Below the pieces are notes generated by a model. It saw only the letters and a program-made list of their open reading frames with translations. It was not told the DNA's origin and ran no database searches. A stretch of 64,000 nucleotides of DNA from positions 1 to 64,000 of the forward strand of contig NZ_JAGGKD010000006.1 of assembly GCF_017873415.1 (NCBI RefSeq). Direction: 5' to 3'. Positions 54,867 to 63,599 of the stretch are shown here, piece by piece (the stretch's first letter is position 1; every line of letters starts with the position of its first letter). The DNA comes from Methanolobus bombayensis. Lineage in GTDB: Archaea > Halobacteriota > Methanosarcinia > Methanosarcinales > Methanosarcinaceae. The position numbers and the translations under genes are program-made.

Positions 54867-56501
54867 TTGAAAGTCATCCGGAGGATTCACATTTCAATCT
54901 GTGACACAAAAAACGATGAGCTGAACAATATTAAGCTCAGTATCTTGAAAAAAACCCTGTCATCGGTACAGGACCTCATAGTCGTAATAGACCGGGATAT
55001 GAGGATTGTAACCAGTAACTGGAAGAATTGTGATTCTGTACCTGCAAATGTAAAAATGGGACATCCTTTATGCTATAGTTGCCTCATGAAACAGGTAAAA
55101 CCCTGTGAATCATGCCGTTTACTTGAAGTTTTTGCTACCGGTGAATGCTGTAAATTCGAGATTGAAGATCCTCTTGACAACAAAACAAAACTCATTGAGC
55201 TTTCTCCGCTTTTTGATGATGATGGTAGCGTCTCCATGGTAGTAAGACACGCAAAAGACATCAGTGATTGTAAAACCATTGAGAATACCCTGAAAATGAG
55301 AGAAAAACAACAGGCAGTAGTTGCAAAACTCGGACAGGAAGGACTTGCAGGAGCAGATCTTGATGAGCTCATGCAGGAATCTGTGAGACTTGTGACAGAT
55401 ACCCTTGGTGTTGAATACTGCCGTATCATGAAAAAAGAAAAAGATAGTGCTGTTATGGTTGCAGGCGTTGGATGGGAAAAAGATGACAACAGCAAAAAAG
55501 AGAGCGAAAACAGCAAGAATGACATTGTTTGCTATACTTTGTATTCAGATACCGAAGAAGACTCACTTATACGGGAAAACAGATCACAGGATAAATTCAA
55601 CGGATTGTCACTGCTAAAAGAGCATGGTATCGTCAGCGGAATGGATGTTACTATCGGCAGCAGAGAAGATCCTTACGGTGTTATGAACGTACACACTACT
55701 CAAAAAAGAGTATTTACTAAAGATGACATGCACTTCATGCAATCTGTGGCTAATGTACTTGCAGAGGCTCTGAGCAGGAAAGAAGCTGAAGAAAATCTCA
55801 AAAGATATGCAAACCAGCTTGAGGATGCAAATCACCTTAAAGTACTTTTCACAGATATACTTACACACGATCTTCTAAATCCTGCGAACATAATACGTGG
55901 CTTTACCGAAGAGCTGATAATTATCGAAGATGAGGACAGCAAGCAGAATCTGCTCGACAAGATACATAAGAACAATGAAAGAATGATCTATATGATCGAA
56001 TCAGCTTCAAAGTTCATAAAACTGGAATCTGTCGATGATATCAAGTTTGAAGAGCAGGACTTTTTACCTGTACTGGAAAAAGTTGTCAGGAATCTCAGTT
56101 CTGAAATGAATAAAAAGGATATCCATTTTGACATGAAGGCAACAGGACCTTATCCCTCATTCATCAACCCTATCATAGAAGAAGTGTTCCTTAACATGCT
56201 TTCCAATGCTATCAAATTCACACCTCCGAAAGGAAGAATATCAATAGTCATATCAGATGCCATGGACAAATGGAAAGTACAGGTCACTGACAACGGACCG
56301 GGTATCAATAATAGTGACAAGGAAATGATATTCGAACGTTTCAGACGGGCAGAAAAAGGAAGCATAAAAGGAAGCGGACTTGGACTTGCAATCGCAAAAA
56401 GAATAGTGGAACTTCACGGCGGAGAAATTGGAGTAGAAAACAATTCAATTGGCCATGGAAGTGTTTTCTGGTTCACAATCAGAAAAGCTTCATGCTTATG
56501 A
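54867..56501 (+). CDS. Sensor histidine kinase, PAS-GAF type, soluble
   Basis: A 544-residue cytoplasmic kinase without membrane segments. A PAS-like domain (about 20-140) contains a cysteine cluster (CYSCLMKQVKPCESCRL), then a GAF domain (about 155-310), and the C-terminal kinase core. The H box is around LFTDILTHDLLNPANII, followed by the N box FLNMLSNAIKFTP, the G1 box VTDNGPGI and GSGLGLAIAKRI. The cysteine-rich PAS suggests redox, metal or heme sensing. The start is uncertain: TTG at 54867 is the only usable codon before the PAS domain, and GGAGG at 54879-54883 lies inside the frame. No response regulator is adjacent. Confidence 0.85.
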   Translation: MKVIRRIHISICDTKNDELNNIKLSILKKTLSSVQDLIVVIDRDMRIVTSNWKNCDSVPANVKMGHPLCYSCLMKQVKPCESCRLLEVFATGECCKFEIEDPLDNKTKLIELSPLFDDDGSVSMVVRHAKDISDCKTIENTLKMREKQQAVVAKLGQEGLAGADLDELMQESVRLVTDTLGVEYCRIMKKEKDSAVMVAGVGWEKDDNSKKESENSKNDIVCYTLYSDTEEDSLIRENRSQDKFNGLSLLKEHGIVSGMDVTIGSREDPYGVMNVHTTQKRVFTKDDMHFMQSVANVLAEALSRKEAEENLKRYANQLEDANHLKVLFTDILTHDLLNPANIIRGFTEELIIIEDEDSKQNLLDKIHKNNERMIYMIESASKFIKLESVDDIKFEEQDFLPVLEKVVRNLSSEMNKKDIHFDMKATGPYPSFINPIIEEVFLNMLSNAIKFTPPKGRISIVISDAMDKWKVQVTDNGPGINNSDKEMIFERFRRAEKGSIKGSGLGLAIAKRIVELHGGEIGVENNSIGHGSVFWFTIRKASCL

Positions 56502-56540
56502 TCAGGTAAATCTGAAGCTCCGATAAATATTAATTTTTGA

Positions 56541-57335
56541 TTATTTTTTTCTCTTTTTACTGAGTTCAATATCAACTTTGACCTTCCTGATAGCAAGGTC
56601 TGTAGCAAGCCCTCTCAGCATCCACCTTAGTGCTGAAGCTTGCTGACTTGAATTTTTGGGGAATTCCTTTCTAACAACAGACGAAGCTTTTGGACCTGCT
56701 TCCTTCTGTAAAGTCTCAAGTTTTTTTCTTGAAAATGAGTCAAATCCTCCAACCTTAAGTTGTGCAAAGGACTTAAAACCAGGTGATGGAGAAGTATTAA
56801 GTTCATTTATCTTAAGTCTTAGTTTTGAAGAAACAGAAGATGAGTTCACATCCGCAACGAACTTTCTATTCTCAGGTTTTACAGAACTTCCTTTTGAAGT
56901 CTTTGAATCAGATTTTGATAGTTTGCTGCGTCTGGATTCAGGCAACGCAAGTCTGTCAGCAATACTGTTCTGCTCCCTGGGAACCCATGTGAATTTGACC
57001 TTCAGATTATGTTTTTTGATTATGGAATCAGTTTCTTCTTTTATCTTTGCAAGGTTCTGGTTATTTACTTTCCATTTTCCTGACATCTGGCTAATTACAA
57101 GTTTGCTGTCACCGCAGACCTGGAGAGGACCTTTTCCTCCGAGTTTGAGGTAATTCTTTATACCTTCCTTAAGGGCTGTATACTCGGCAACGTTATTAGT
57201 ATTGGATTTTGAAGGTTTCTTTTCTTTGCTTCCTTCAGTTGGTTTTTTTCCACTGCTCCAGTTGATTATCCATCCAAATCCCATTATTCCTCCGGGATTC
57301 GGGTCGCATGAGCCGTCAAAGTTCAGTGTATCCAT
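56541..57335 (-). CDS. Ribonuclease HI with a long basic C-terminal extension
   Basis: RNase HI-type domain in the first 140 residues: MDTLNFDGSCDPNPGG (first aspartate), NTNNVAEYTALKEG (glutamate), QVCGDSKLVISQM (aspartate) and NSIADRLAL (last aspartate). It cleaves RNA in RNA-DNA hybrids. A lysine- and serine-rich linker follows and then about 90 residues (KLRLKINELN onward, ending ELSKKRKK) that I do not recognise. Start at 57335; the longer frame to 57413 overlaps the upstream gene. Confidence 0.85.
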   Translation of the reverse strand: MDTLNFDGSCDPNPGGIMGFGWIINWSSGKKPTEGSKEKKPSKSNTNNVAEYTALKEGIKNYLKLGGKGPLQVCGDSKLVISQMSGKWKVNNQNLAKIKEETDSIIKKHNLKVKFTWVPREQNSIADRLALPESRRSKLSKSDSKTSKGSSVKPENRKFVADVNSSSVSSKLRLKINELNTSPSPGFKSFAQLKVGGFDSFSRKKLETLQKEAGPKASSVVRKEFPKNSSQQASALRWMLRGLATDLAIRKVKVDIELSKKRKK

Positions 57336-57405
57336 ATTTAGTTTCCAAGGTTGGTCATTGCTTTTGTATCTGCCGGGATATAATAAAAGAGAAAAAGAAA
57401 AAGAA

Positions 57406-58035
57406 TCATGCACCTTTTGCGGATTTTTTAAAACTCAGTGCATCCTTCGGGCAGACATCAATGCATCTTCCGCATTTTATACAATCAGGATTGTGTGTTA
57501 TTTCCACGATATTCAGGTGCATTGGACATACCTTTTCACATTTATGACACTTTATGCACTTATCAATATCAACCTGGAGTGGATATTTGTTTACTCCCAC
57601 TATGCTTTGCAGTGTACCCATCGGGCAGAAAGTACACCATGTTCTTGGAGCAATTGTAATTCCCAGAATAACTGCAATTGAAGATGTGGTCAGACACATT
57701 ATTACAAGCACCATGCCTATCTGATTCACAAGTCCATGGGTATTCATGAATCTGTAGCCCATAAAGACTATCATGAATATGAAAAGAGGAACTCTTATCC
57801 AATAGCTTTTGAGAAACTTGGGTATCTTTCTTTTTTCTGAGACTTTGCCTACCCAGAAATCCATGAAGCTTCCCCTGGGACAGAGATTCCCACAGAACCA
57901 GCGGCCTCGGAATGGAGCTATTAAAAATATGGCACCAAAAACCAGCAGCATGAAGTAACCAAGCAGAGGGAACCATAATCCTGCTATTGAAACGATGATA
58001 ACAAGTGGTCCCATATAGGGAGTTATCTTTAACAT
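57406..58035 (-). CDS. Membrane-bound 4Fe-4S ferredoxin protein (NapH/CcoG-like)
   Basis: A 209-residue protein with about four membrane helices and CxxxCP-type motifs near the membrane (FCGNLCPRGSF and WCTFCPMGTL). Two C-terminal 4Fe-4S motifs follow (CIKCHKCEKVCPMH and CIKCGRCIDVCPKD). Such proteins carry electrons across or along the membrane; the partner is unknown. It overlaps nothing upstream, and the RNase HI gene follows on the same strand. Confidence 0.87.
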   Translation of the reverse strand: MLKITPYMGPLVIIVSIAGLWFPLLGYFMLLVFGAIFLIAPFRGRWFCGNLCPRGSFMDFWVGKVSEKRKIPKFLKSYWIRVPLFIFMIVFMGYRFMNTHGLVNQIGMVLVIMCLTTSSIAVILGITIAPRTWCTFCPMGTLQSIVGVNKYPLQVDIDKCIKCHKCEKVCPMHLNIVEITHNPDCIKCGRCIDVCPKDALSFKKSAKGA

Positions 58036-58218
58036 GATTTCACCTTTATTCTATTTTTAGATTCATGTTTTATTAATCATTGTTGACTTCAAATAAGTGA
58101 AAACAGAGTATTGACTATATTTAGTAGAAGTCCTACTTTTCTGGAAATTATATGAAGTAATTCTGATATTTGATCCGGGTTCCAGGTTCCTTTAATTAAT
58201 GAACCCTATAAAAGCGAA

Positions 58219-58238
58219 AGTGCAGATTTCACTGCACT
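58219..58238 (-). terminator. Hairpin after the CAP-domain gene
   Basis: AGTGCA (58219-58224) pairs with TGCACT (58233-58238). On the minus strand the tail contains TTTCGCTTTTAT. The rest of 58036-58295 is AT-rich without a gene. Confidence 0.4.
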
Positions 58239-58295
58239 ATTATTATTTTAATATGTTTTACTGCATTGTACAGCTAGGAATTGCCGAATTACTAA

Positions 58296-59252
58296 TCAGT
58301 CTTCATACACTCCTGCAAACTCCACGAAATCATCAAAATCAACATTGCCGTCATCATCAAAATCGAATATTGGAGAATAGTTCCAATCACTTGATGTTGA
58401 TTCATATACTTCGGCAAATTCTACAAAATCATCAAAATCAACATCCATATCGCCGTCAAAATCACCTTTCATGTTTTCGGAAGCTTCCACTTCCAGCGAC
58501 CAGCTTACAGAATCATTTTCACTGGAACCGGTGACAGTTACTTCAATATCGTGCTCACCTGCTGAAGCTGATTTCATACTATAGTAGGATCTGGTCACAT
58601 CTTCTTCTGTTTTGACAATACTTCCATCAACTGACCAGGTGGCATCACATACATCATTTGTTCGTATGGTGAAAAACATATCAGCACTATCAGAAACGAT
58701 ATTTCTTGATGCAGGTTCAAATGAGCTTATTGAAAGTGTAATTTCCGGAACCACTGCATCAGGATTCCAGCCAAAATCCTGTGTGTACATAGCAGTATTT
58801 GAGTATGAAGAATATTCACCTACCCATATACCGATGCCTATCTCATTGTAGCTGGAGCTCAGTATGTTTGCCCTGTGACCGGGTGAATTCATGAGATTCT
58901 CGTGAGCCTTCACAACATCAGGAGGATAGTTCATGGCAATGTTCTCTCCAATGCGGTAGATGACATAACCTGAATCCCTTATCCTTTCCGAAAAAAGTGT
59001 GCCATCAAAAGAATCATGTGAAAAATAGTCGTTTTCGATCATATCTCTACTGTGTTCCCTTGCAACCTGAGTAAGTATAGGATTGATATTTAATGGTTCA
59101 AGACCAAGGTCGTTCCTTTCTTCATTTATAAGATCAAGCATCTGCTGTTCCTGTTCTGCATACGTATCTGCTGCGGATACGATAGATGTAAAACAGGACA
59201 GAATTAGGATAAATACAAAGAAATATCCTGAAAAATAATACGTTTTATTCAT
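58296..59252 (-). CDS. Secreted CAP-domain protein with C-terminal dockerin-like EF-hand repeats
   Basis: A 318-residue exported protein. A signal peptide (YFFVFILILSCFTSIVSAA) leads to a CAP/SCP domain (about 35-165) with MLDLINEERNDLGLEPL, AREHSRDMIENDYFSH, IGENIAM and NSPGHRANILS. A beta-sandwich-like middle part (LSISSFEPASRNIV onward) follows. Two repeats with calcium-loop motifs end the protein (GDFDGDMDVDFDDFVEFAEVY and then DFDDDGNVDFDDFVEFAGVY), resembling a type I dockerin. It probably binds a cohesin-type surface partner or calcium at the cell surface. Confidence 0.88.
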   Translation of the reverse strand: MNKTYYFSGYFFVFILILSCFTSIVSAADTYAEQEQQMLDLINEERNDLGLEPLNINPILTQVAREHSRDMIENDYFSHDSFDGTLFSERIRDSGYVIYRIGENIAMNYPPDVVKAHENLMNSPGHRANILSSSYNEIGIGIWVGEYSSYSNTAMYTQDFGWNPDAVVPEITLSISSFEPASRNIVSDSADMFFTIRTNDVCDATWSVDGSIVKTEEDVTRSYYSMKSASAGEHDIEVTVTGSSENDSVSWSLEVEASENMKGDFDGDMDVDFDDFVEFAEVYESTSSDWNYSPIFDFDDDGNVDFDDFVEFAGVYED

Positions 59253-59450
59253 TCTATATCCCTCGTAGGAACTTTTAGGGAATTGTTCCCAAAGAGGGAA
59301 GGCATTTTCTATATTATATACATTCTTATATAATAAGTTATAAAAGATAATTATGTCTTCCGGATTTTAAAATATAAAAAAATACATACTGATCTGAAAA
59401 TGTTAGCCGAAAAGATATCTTCCAAAGACTTTTTATCTGCTGTCCTCACC

Positions 59451-59475
59451 ATATATAGTATGGATCTTTAGATCC
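59451..59475 (+). promoter_or_regulatory. TATA box and palindrome of the cooS-copB promoter
   Basis: ATATATAGTA (59451-59460) is a TATA box. GGATCT-TT-AGATCC (59462-59475) follows directly as a perfect palindrome, in the region between the TATA box and the expected initiation site (about 59479). That is a usual place for an archaeal repressor. The rest of 59253-59450 is AT-rich without a gene. Confidence 0.5.
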
Positions 59476-59498
59476 GAACTTAATAATGGGGAATTAAT

Positions 59499-61403
59499 GT
59501 GGAAGATGACAGAATATCGTATCATGATTCAGTGCGTACAGTATATAAAAGGATAAAAGAAGACGGTATGACCAACATATGGGACCGCTATGAAGCTCAG
59601 GGAATGGGTAGTAGTCCGGACAGGAGATGTACCTTCTGCCAGGGAGGCATGCGTTGCGACCTTTGTTCCAATGGTCCCTGCCGTGGAGACGCATCAAAGG
59701 ATAAAAGGGGAGTTTGCGGCATAACTGCCGATGGAATGGCCATGAGAATGATGCTTTTACGCAACGTCATGGGCGCTTCGACCTACCAGTATCACACCAA
59801 CCAGACAATAAAGACACTTCGAGCAACAGCAAAAGGCGAGACTCCTTTTAAGATAACCGAAGAGGAAAAACTTAGAAATTTCGCCGGAAGACTGGGGATA
59901 GATTCCAGTGGAAATATAGGAGATGTTGCCCTGAAACTCTGTGACTTTGTAGAAGAAGATTTTACAAGGGAATACGGACAGCCAAGTAAGATCGTGGAAA
60001 TGCTTGCTCCAGAGGAAAGACAGGTTTTATGGAAGGAGACAGGAATCTTTCCAGGAGGAATCCAGACAGAGATCCTCAGGTCAACAAGTTCATCCCTTAC
60101 AAACGTAGATGGAGATTACGTCAGTCTCGCACTGAAAGCCATGAAACTCGGAGTGGCAATGGCTTACCAGAGCCAGATAGTCAATGAGTACTGCCAAGAC
60201 ATCATATTCGGATTACCCAAACCTCACAACATGAGAGTGGACCTTGGAGTCCTTGACCCTGATTACGTGAATATTCTGCCAAACGGACATGAGCCTTTCC
60301 TGGGATTTGCTATGGTCCAGCTTGCAAGAAAAGCGGAGTGGCAGGATAAGGCCAAGAAAGTTGGAGCCAAAGGTCTCAGAATTATTGCCAATATTGAGAC
60401 CGGACAGGAAATGATCCAGCGCTGGGAGATGGATGATGCTTTCTATGGCTTCACCGGTAACTGGATCATGCAGGAGGCTGTTCTTGCAAGCGGTTGTGTT
60501 GATGTTTTTGTTGCGGACATGAATTGTTCTATGCCGATAGACCCGATGTACGCTGAAAAATATAAATTCAAACTTATCCCTGTAAGCGATCTTGTTTCAT
60601 TTGAAGGAGTCAGCGAACGTCTTGAATATATTCCTGAAAAAGCCAGTGAACAGGCGGCAAAACTACTCCAGATGGGTATTGATAATTTCAAAGAGCGTAG
60701 TTCAAGTGTTAAACCAGTTACCGGGCTGCCGGTGAATGAGGCTGTTGTGGGGTTCTCAACTGAGAGTATACTGGAGGCTCTTGGAGGAAAACTTGATCCG
60801 CTTCTGGATGCCATCAAAGACGGAACCCTGCGTGGAGTAGCGGGACTTGTTTCCTGTACAACCTTAAGAGATACAGGTCAGGATAGTCACAGTATTGCCG
60901 TTGCAAAAGAACTTATTAAAAATGATATACTGGTGCTTTCCATGGGATGTGGAAACGCAGCCATGCAGGTTGGAGGACTCTGCAGTCCCGAAGCAAAAGA
61001 ACTTGCAGGACCCGGACTTAAGGCAATCTGTGAAGCACTTGGAATTCCTCCGGTACTCAGTTACGGAACCTGTACCGATACGGGCAGGATCGCTGATCTG
61101 ATAGCTGCTGTGTCTGCAGCTCTGGGTGATGTCGCGGTACCCGATCTGCCAGTTGTTGCCACTGCACCTGAGTATATGGAACAGAAAGCAACGATAGATG
61201 CAGTATTTGCACTGGCATTCGGACTTTATACACACGTAAATCCTGTTCCAACAGTAACAGGAGCACCGAATCTTGTAAAGCTCCTCACCGAGGACTGTAA
61301 AGATGTCACAGGCGGTGTGATGAATGTGGAAACAGATGCTGTAAAAGCAGTGGAACTCATGCTTGAACACATTGAGAACAACCGTAAGAAGCTTGGAATC
61401 TAA
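59499..61403 (+). CDS. CooS-type carbon monoxide dehydrogenase paralogue lacking one C-cluster cysteine
   Basis: Monofunctional Ni-CODH-like protein of 634 residues. N-terminal cysteines for the B and D clusters are C44, C47, C53, C56, C61 and C73 (RCTFCQGGMRCDLCSNGPC). Active-site residues by comparison with bacterial CODH II are His264 (NGHEPF), Cys343 (DMNCSMP), Cys453 (LVSCTTL), Cys484 (MGCGNA), Cys525 (GTCTDT) and Lys563 (MEQKA). The position equal to Cys295 is Glu300 (NIETGQE), so one ligand of the Ni-Fe cluster is absent. It may therefore not be a normal CO oxidiser. No cooF or cooC is adjacent. The start is GTG at 59499. A CopB ATPase follows after 24 bases. Confidence 0.85.
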   Translation: MEDDRISYHDSVRTVYKRIKEDGMTNIWDRYEAQGMGSSPDRRCTFCQGGMRCDLCSNGPCRGDASKDKRGVCGITADGMAMRMMLLRNVMGASTYQYHTNQTIKTLRATAKGETPFKITEEEKLRNFAGRLGIDSSGNIGDVALKLCDFVEEDFTREYGQPSKIVEMLAPEERQVLWKETGIFPGGIQTEILRSTSSSLTNVDGDYVSLALKAMKLGVAMAYQSQIVNEYCQDIIFGLPKPHNMRVDLGVLDPDYVNILPNGHEPFLGFAMVQLARKAEWQDKAKKVGAKGLRIIANIETGQEMIQRWEMDDAFYGFTGNWIMQEAVLASGCVDVFVADMNCSMPIDPMYAEKYKFKLIPVSDLVSFEGVSERLEYIPEKASEQAAKLLQMGIDNFKERSSSVKPVTGLPVNEAVVGFSTESILEALGGKLDPLLDAIKDGTLRGVAGLVSCTTLRDTGQDSHSIAVAKELIKNDILVLSMGCGNAAMQVGGLCSPEAKELAGPGLKAICEALGIPPVLSYGTCTDTGRIADLIAAVSAALGDVAVPDLPVVATAPEYMEQKATIDAVFALAFGLYTHVNPVPTVTGAPNLVKLLTEDCKDVTGGVMNVETDAVKAVELMLEHIENNRKKLGI

Positions 61404-61427
61404 AAAAGAAGTTACCGGTGAAAGAAA

Positions 61428-63554
61428 ATGGACCATGATGATTCTGTCATGAAAAAGGAAAAGGGAGCGCATGAACATGAAAGTCATGCTTCACATAACA
61501 AACATGGCAAGCATTCAGGACATGGAGAACACGAATCCCATCAGGGACATGAAGGTCACCAGGGTCATGGAGAACACTCTAACCACCATGCAATGATGGT
61601 GCAGGATTTCAGGAAAAGGTTCTGGATATCAATTGTCCTGACGATACCAATACTTCTCCTGTCTCCTATCATACAGGATTTCTTTGACTCAAATCTTGGA
61701 ATTATCATTCCATCTTTTTCCGGTGATACATACCTGTTGTTTGCGTTCTCAACTGTGGTCTTTTTCTATGGAGGCTGGCCTTTCCTTAAAGGTATAAAGG
61801 ATGAACTTACATCCAAAAATCCCGGGATGATGACACTTATTGCGGTTGCCATCACCGTTGCATACGGATACAGCAGTCTTGTTGTTTTCGGACTTGAAGG
61901 AAAGCTCTTTTTCTGGGAACTTGCAACCCTGATCGATATCATGCTCCTTGGTCACTGGATGGAAATGAAATCTGTCATGGGAGCTTCCATGGCCCTTCAG
62001 GAACTGGTTAAGCTCATGCCATCTGATGCTCATCTCATTAAATCCGACGGGAAAACAGATGATGTTCCAGTTGATGAACTTAAAATGGAAGATAAGGTTC
62101 TCGTCAAACCCGGAGAAAAGATACCTGTTGACGGTGTTGTGGTTGACGGACAGAGTTCTGTAAATGAGGCAATGCTTACAGGTGAATCAAATCCGGTTCC
62201 AATGGAAAAAGGGGACGAGGTTATTGCCGGTGCTATTAACGGAGAAGGTTCGCTGACCATTGAAGTCCGCAAAACCGGGAAAGATTCATTCCTGTCACAA
62301 ATGCTTGATCTCGTTTCTCAGGCACAGCAAAGCAAATCAAAAACCCAGAACCTTGCTGACAGAGCTGCTCTGTACCTTACGATAATTGCTCTGACAGCAG
62401 GTACACTCACTTTTTTTGCGTGGCTCAGACTGGCAAGCACCGATCTTGCATTTTCACTTGAAAGAGCTGTAACAGTTATGGTAATTACGTGTCCTCATGC
62501 CCTTGGACTTGCAATTCCTCTTGTAGTTGCCGTTTCCTCTGCAATTGGTGCACGTAACGGCCTGCTTATCAGGAACAGAGGACCATTTGAGAGAGCCAGA
62601 AATATTGATGCGATTGTTTTTGACAAGACAGGAACTCTCACTAAAGGAGAATTCGGAGTCAGTGACGTTGTTGTTTTTGATGAGAACATGCAAAAAGAGG
62701 AAATACTCAGTTATGCAGCATCCATTGAATCTGATTCCGAGCACCCGATAGCACAGGGAATCCTTAACTCTGCCGAACCTGAATATAAAGTGGAGAATTT
62801 CAGTGCTATTTCCGGAAAAGGAGCACAAGGTACTGTTAATGGTAAGGATGTGAAGGTTGTGAGTCCTGCATATCTGAGAGAAGAAGGAATCAGTTATCCA
62901 GAGGAAAAACTGGAGGAGATAAACAGTCAGGGAAAGACCACGGTTTTTGTTCTTATTGATGAAAATTCAGTGGGAGCTATTGCACTGGAAGACGTGGTCA
63001 GGCCCGAATCAAAGGAATCTGTAGGCAAACTGAAAGAAATGGGTATCAAATGTTTCATGCTTACAGGTGACCAGAAGCAGGTGGCTGAAAGAGTTGCGGA
63101 CCAGATCGGCCTTGATGAATACTTTGCAGGAGTTCTGCCTGATGAAAAAGCTTCCAGAATAAAGGAAGTTCAGGAAAGAGGACTAACTGTTGCGATGGTG
63201 GGAGATGGTATCAATGATGCGCCTGCCCTTGCACAGGCTGATGTGGGTATAGCCATCGGAGCCGGTACTGATGTTGCAGTGGAAACTGCGGACATTGTAC
63301 TTGTAAAAAGTAACCCTCTTGATGTACTGGCGATCATGAAACTCTCAAAAGCAACATACAGTAAAATGAAACAGAACCTTTTCTGGGCAACAGGTTACAA
63401 TGCCCTGGCGATTCCACTTGCAGCAGGGGTCTTATATCAGCAGGGAATTCTACTGTCACCAGCAGCAGGAGCGGTACTGATGTCAATGAGCACAATTATT
63501 GTTGCTGTAAATGCAAGACTTCTGTCCATAGACGGGGAACATAAGTCTGAATAA
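61428..63554 (+). CDS. copB: Copper-exporting P1B-type ATPase, CPH (CopB) subtype
   Basis: Heavy-metal P-type ATPase of 708 residues. The first 45 residues are rich in histidine (HEHESHASHNKHGKHSGHG and more), a metal-binding tail. The membrane motif is CPH (TVMVITCPHALGLAI, near 355-357), which marks the CopB/P1B-3 class that handles Cu2+ or Cu+. The phosphorylation site DKTGTLTKGEFG (near 399), TGES, and GDGINDAPALAQADVGIAIG are intact. It starts after GGTGA. It lies 24 bases after the CODH-like gene, so a common transcript is likely. Confidence 0.9.
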   Translation: MDHDDSVMKKEKGAHEHESHASHNKHGKHSGHGEHESHQGHEGHQGHGEHSNHHAMMVQDFRKRFWISIVLTIPILLLSPIIQDFFDSNLGIIIPSFSGDTYLLFAFSTVVFFYGGWPFLKGIKDELTSKNPGMMTLIAVAITVAYGYSSLVVFGLEGKLFFWELATLIDIMLLGHWMEMKSVMGASMALQELVKLMPSDAHLIKSDGKTDDVPVDELKMEDKVLVKPGEKIPVDGVVVDGQSSVNEAMLTGESNPVPMEKGDEVIAGAINGEGSLTIEVRKTGKDSFLSQMLDLVSQAQQSKSKTQNLADRAALYLTIIALTAGTLTFFAWLRLASTDLAFSLERAVTVMVITCPHALGLAIPLVVAVSSAIGARNGLLIRNRGPFERARNIDAIVFDKTGTLTKGEFGVSDVVVFDENMQKEEILSYAASIESDSEHPIAQGILNSAEPEYKVENFSAISGKGAQGTVNGKDVKVVSPAYLREEGISYPEEKLEEINSQGKTTVFVLIDENSVGAIALEDVVRPESKESVGKLKEMGIKCFMLTGDQKQVAERVADQIGLDEYFAGVLPDEKASRIKEVQERGLTVAMVGDGINDAPALAQADVGIAIGAGTDVAVETADIVLVKSNPLDVLAIMKLSKATYSKMKQNLFWATGYNALAIPLAAGVLYQQGILLSPAAGAVLMSMSTIIVAVNARLLSIDGEHKSE

Positions 63555-63599
63555 TTTCAATAAATATTTATATAAATACAAATCAACAATATAAAAGCC

